NCBI GenBank assembly: GCA_041737175.1
Contig: JBGSSF010000004.1
Location: 62,001-126,000 of the forward strand
Direction of reading: 5' to 3'
Length of the DNA: 64,000 nucleotides
Origin: UBA5072 sp041737175
GTDB lineage: Bacteria; Bacteroidota; Bacteroidia; Bacteroidales; UBA10428
Position numbers and translations under genes: made by a program. Position 1 is the first letter of the stretch. Every line of letters starts with the position of its first letter. Below, piece by piece: positions 63,305 through 64,000 of this stretch. Below the pieces are notes generated by a model. That model saw only the letters and a list, made by a program, of their open reading frames with translations, did no database searches and was not told the DNA's origin.

Positions 63305-64000
63305 ATGAAAAACCGAATTCTGATCATTTTGATCGCTGTATTTATGACTGGAGGATTGTGTTCTGCACAAACTCCGGCCAGTGTAATAGAAGACTTTAAA
63401 CCTTCTTCTGCAAATCAGGAAGGAAAGGAATATCCTCAGGTAAACTCTGAAGGACGTGTTCGTGTTCAGATTTCTGTACCCGAGGCAAAAATGGTTCAGC
63501 TCGATATTGGTGCTGTGAAGTATGATTTGACCAAAGATACAAGCGGTATCTGGACAGGTGAATCAGCTCCTCAGGACGAAGGTTTTCATTATTACCAGTT
63601 GAATATAGACGGTGCCTCTGTGCCCGATCCGGGAAGCCTGTATTATTATGGCGCCAGCCGTTGGGGAAGCGGTATTGAAATTCCGGCAAAAGACCAGGAT
63701 TTTTATGCACTTAAAAATGTACCTCATGGACAAGTGCGGGAACATATTTATTTCTCGAAAACCAACAGCAAAATGCGTCGTTGTTTTGTTTATACGCCGC
63801 CCGACTATGATAAGGATACCCAAAAGCATTATCCCGTGCTGTATTTGCAACATGGTGGCGGCGAAAACGAAACCGGTTGGTCGGCCCAGGGTAAAGCTAA
63901 TCTTATCATGGATAACCTGATTGCCGAGGGCAAAGCCTTACCTTTTATTATTGTAATGGATAACGGATCGTGGCGTATGCCGGAAAGAGACCGCGCGGTT
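63305..64000 (+). CDS. Esterase with N-terminal E-set domain (3' end outside window)
   Basis: The frame is open from the ATG at 63305 to the end of the window (232 codons). A signal peptide (ILIILIAVFMTGGLCSAQ) precedes an E-set/CBM48-like domain (about 45-135, VQISVPEAKMVQLDIG, GFHYYQLNIDGASVPDPGS). An esterase domain begins next (YPVLYLQHGGGENETGWSAQ). It parallels the second half of the preceding protein, so the two are paralogues in tandem. The catalytic Ser lies beyond the window. Confidence 0.88.
   Translation, partial: MKNRILIILIAVFMTGGLCSAQTPASVIEDFKPSSANQEGKEYPQVNSEGRVRVQISVPEAKMVQLDIGAVKYDLTKDTSGIWTGESAPQDEGFHYYQLNIDGASVPDPGSLYYYGASRWGSGIEIPAKDQDFYALKNVPHGQVREHIYFSKTNSKMRRCFVYTPPDYDKDTQKHYPVLYLQHGGGENETGWSAQGKANLIMDNLIAEGKALPFIIVMDNGSWRMPERDRAV

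Noticed and set aside
1..64000. tRNA, rRNA, prophage or defence island
   Set aside because: No cloverleaf, rRNA segment, phage structural gene, restriction, CRISPR or toxin-antitoxin genes could be recognised on either strand.

Overview
This window looks like a chromosome segment from a Bacteroidota bacterium, most likely an anaerobic or microaerophilic member of the Bacteroidales/Marinilabiliales side. The signs are: a TonB-dependent receptor paired with a DUF4249 lipoprotein, DUF4199 and DUF2807 (head GIN) proteins, Rho with a long charged N-terminal extension, promoters of the Bacteroidota type (-33 TTTG, about 19-21 bases, -7 TAnnTTTG), very few Shine-Dalgarno sequences, and a one-chain pyruvate:ferredoxin oxidoreductase. 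Most of the content is chromosomal housekeeping and surface biology. The only mobile element seen is one IS3-family insertion sequence.

Layout. 1-9.8 kb: rho (5' end cut by the window), pyruvate:ferredoxin oxidoreductase, yqgF, def, a dihydroorotate-dehydrogenase-like protein and comEC. 9.8-19.8 kb: YciO-like protein, a secreted YD-repeat-like protein, a peptidoglycan glycosyltransferase, aconitase, a UMF1-type MFS permease, miaA, a Nudix hydrolase and a TPR protein. 20.1-27.6 kb: asnB, then a compact nucleotide-heptose cluster (a three-domain HddC-GmhB-kinase fusion, HddA and GmhA) and two family 2 glycosyltransferases. 28.2-28.4 kb: the signal recognition particle RNA with an exact consensus promoter. 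30.0-35.4 kb: ilvDBNC behind a 20-residue leader peptide made mostly of Ile, Val and Leu, with mutually exclusive antiterminator and terminator hairpins. 35.5-43.4 kb: rhomboid protease, S9 peptidase, methyltransferases, a methyltransferase-glycosyltransferase fusion, a GT-C glycosyltransferase and a DUF2520 protein. 43.5-44.8 kb: the IS3-type element. 44.9-48.1 kb: DUF4249 and TonB receptor. 48.2-52.4 kb: an ECF sigma / anti-sigma operon with beta-helix-like adhesin proteins and two small outer-membrane proteins. 52.5-64.0 kb: flavin reductase, MFS transporter, acyltransferase, SDR, VOC protein, amidohydrolase, SGNH esterase, a lipoprotein and two esterase genes, the last running off the window.

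A second layer is not captured by gene calls. Arrays of degenerate 7-9 base units sit directly at the 3' ends of genes. They often supply the stop codon, and several are matched by a reverse-complementary array so that large hairpins can form. One pair brackets a glycosyltransferase gene in inverted orientation. The IS element sits exactly at the apex of another such hairpin. A separate palindrome family (core GGACAGGCC-x-GGCCTGTCC) lies beside some of these arrays.

The strongest single regulatory system is the branched-chain amino acid attenuator. The leader peptide, its stop codon, the antiterminator arm and the terminator are all legible and mutually consistent. All functional calls come from reading motifs and context; no database search was possible.
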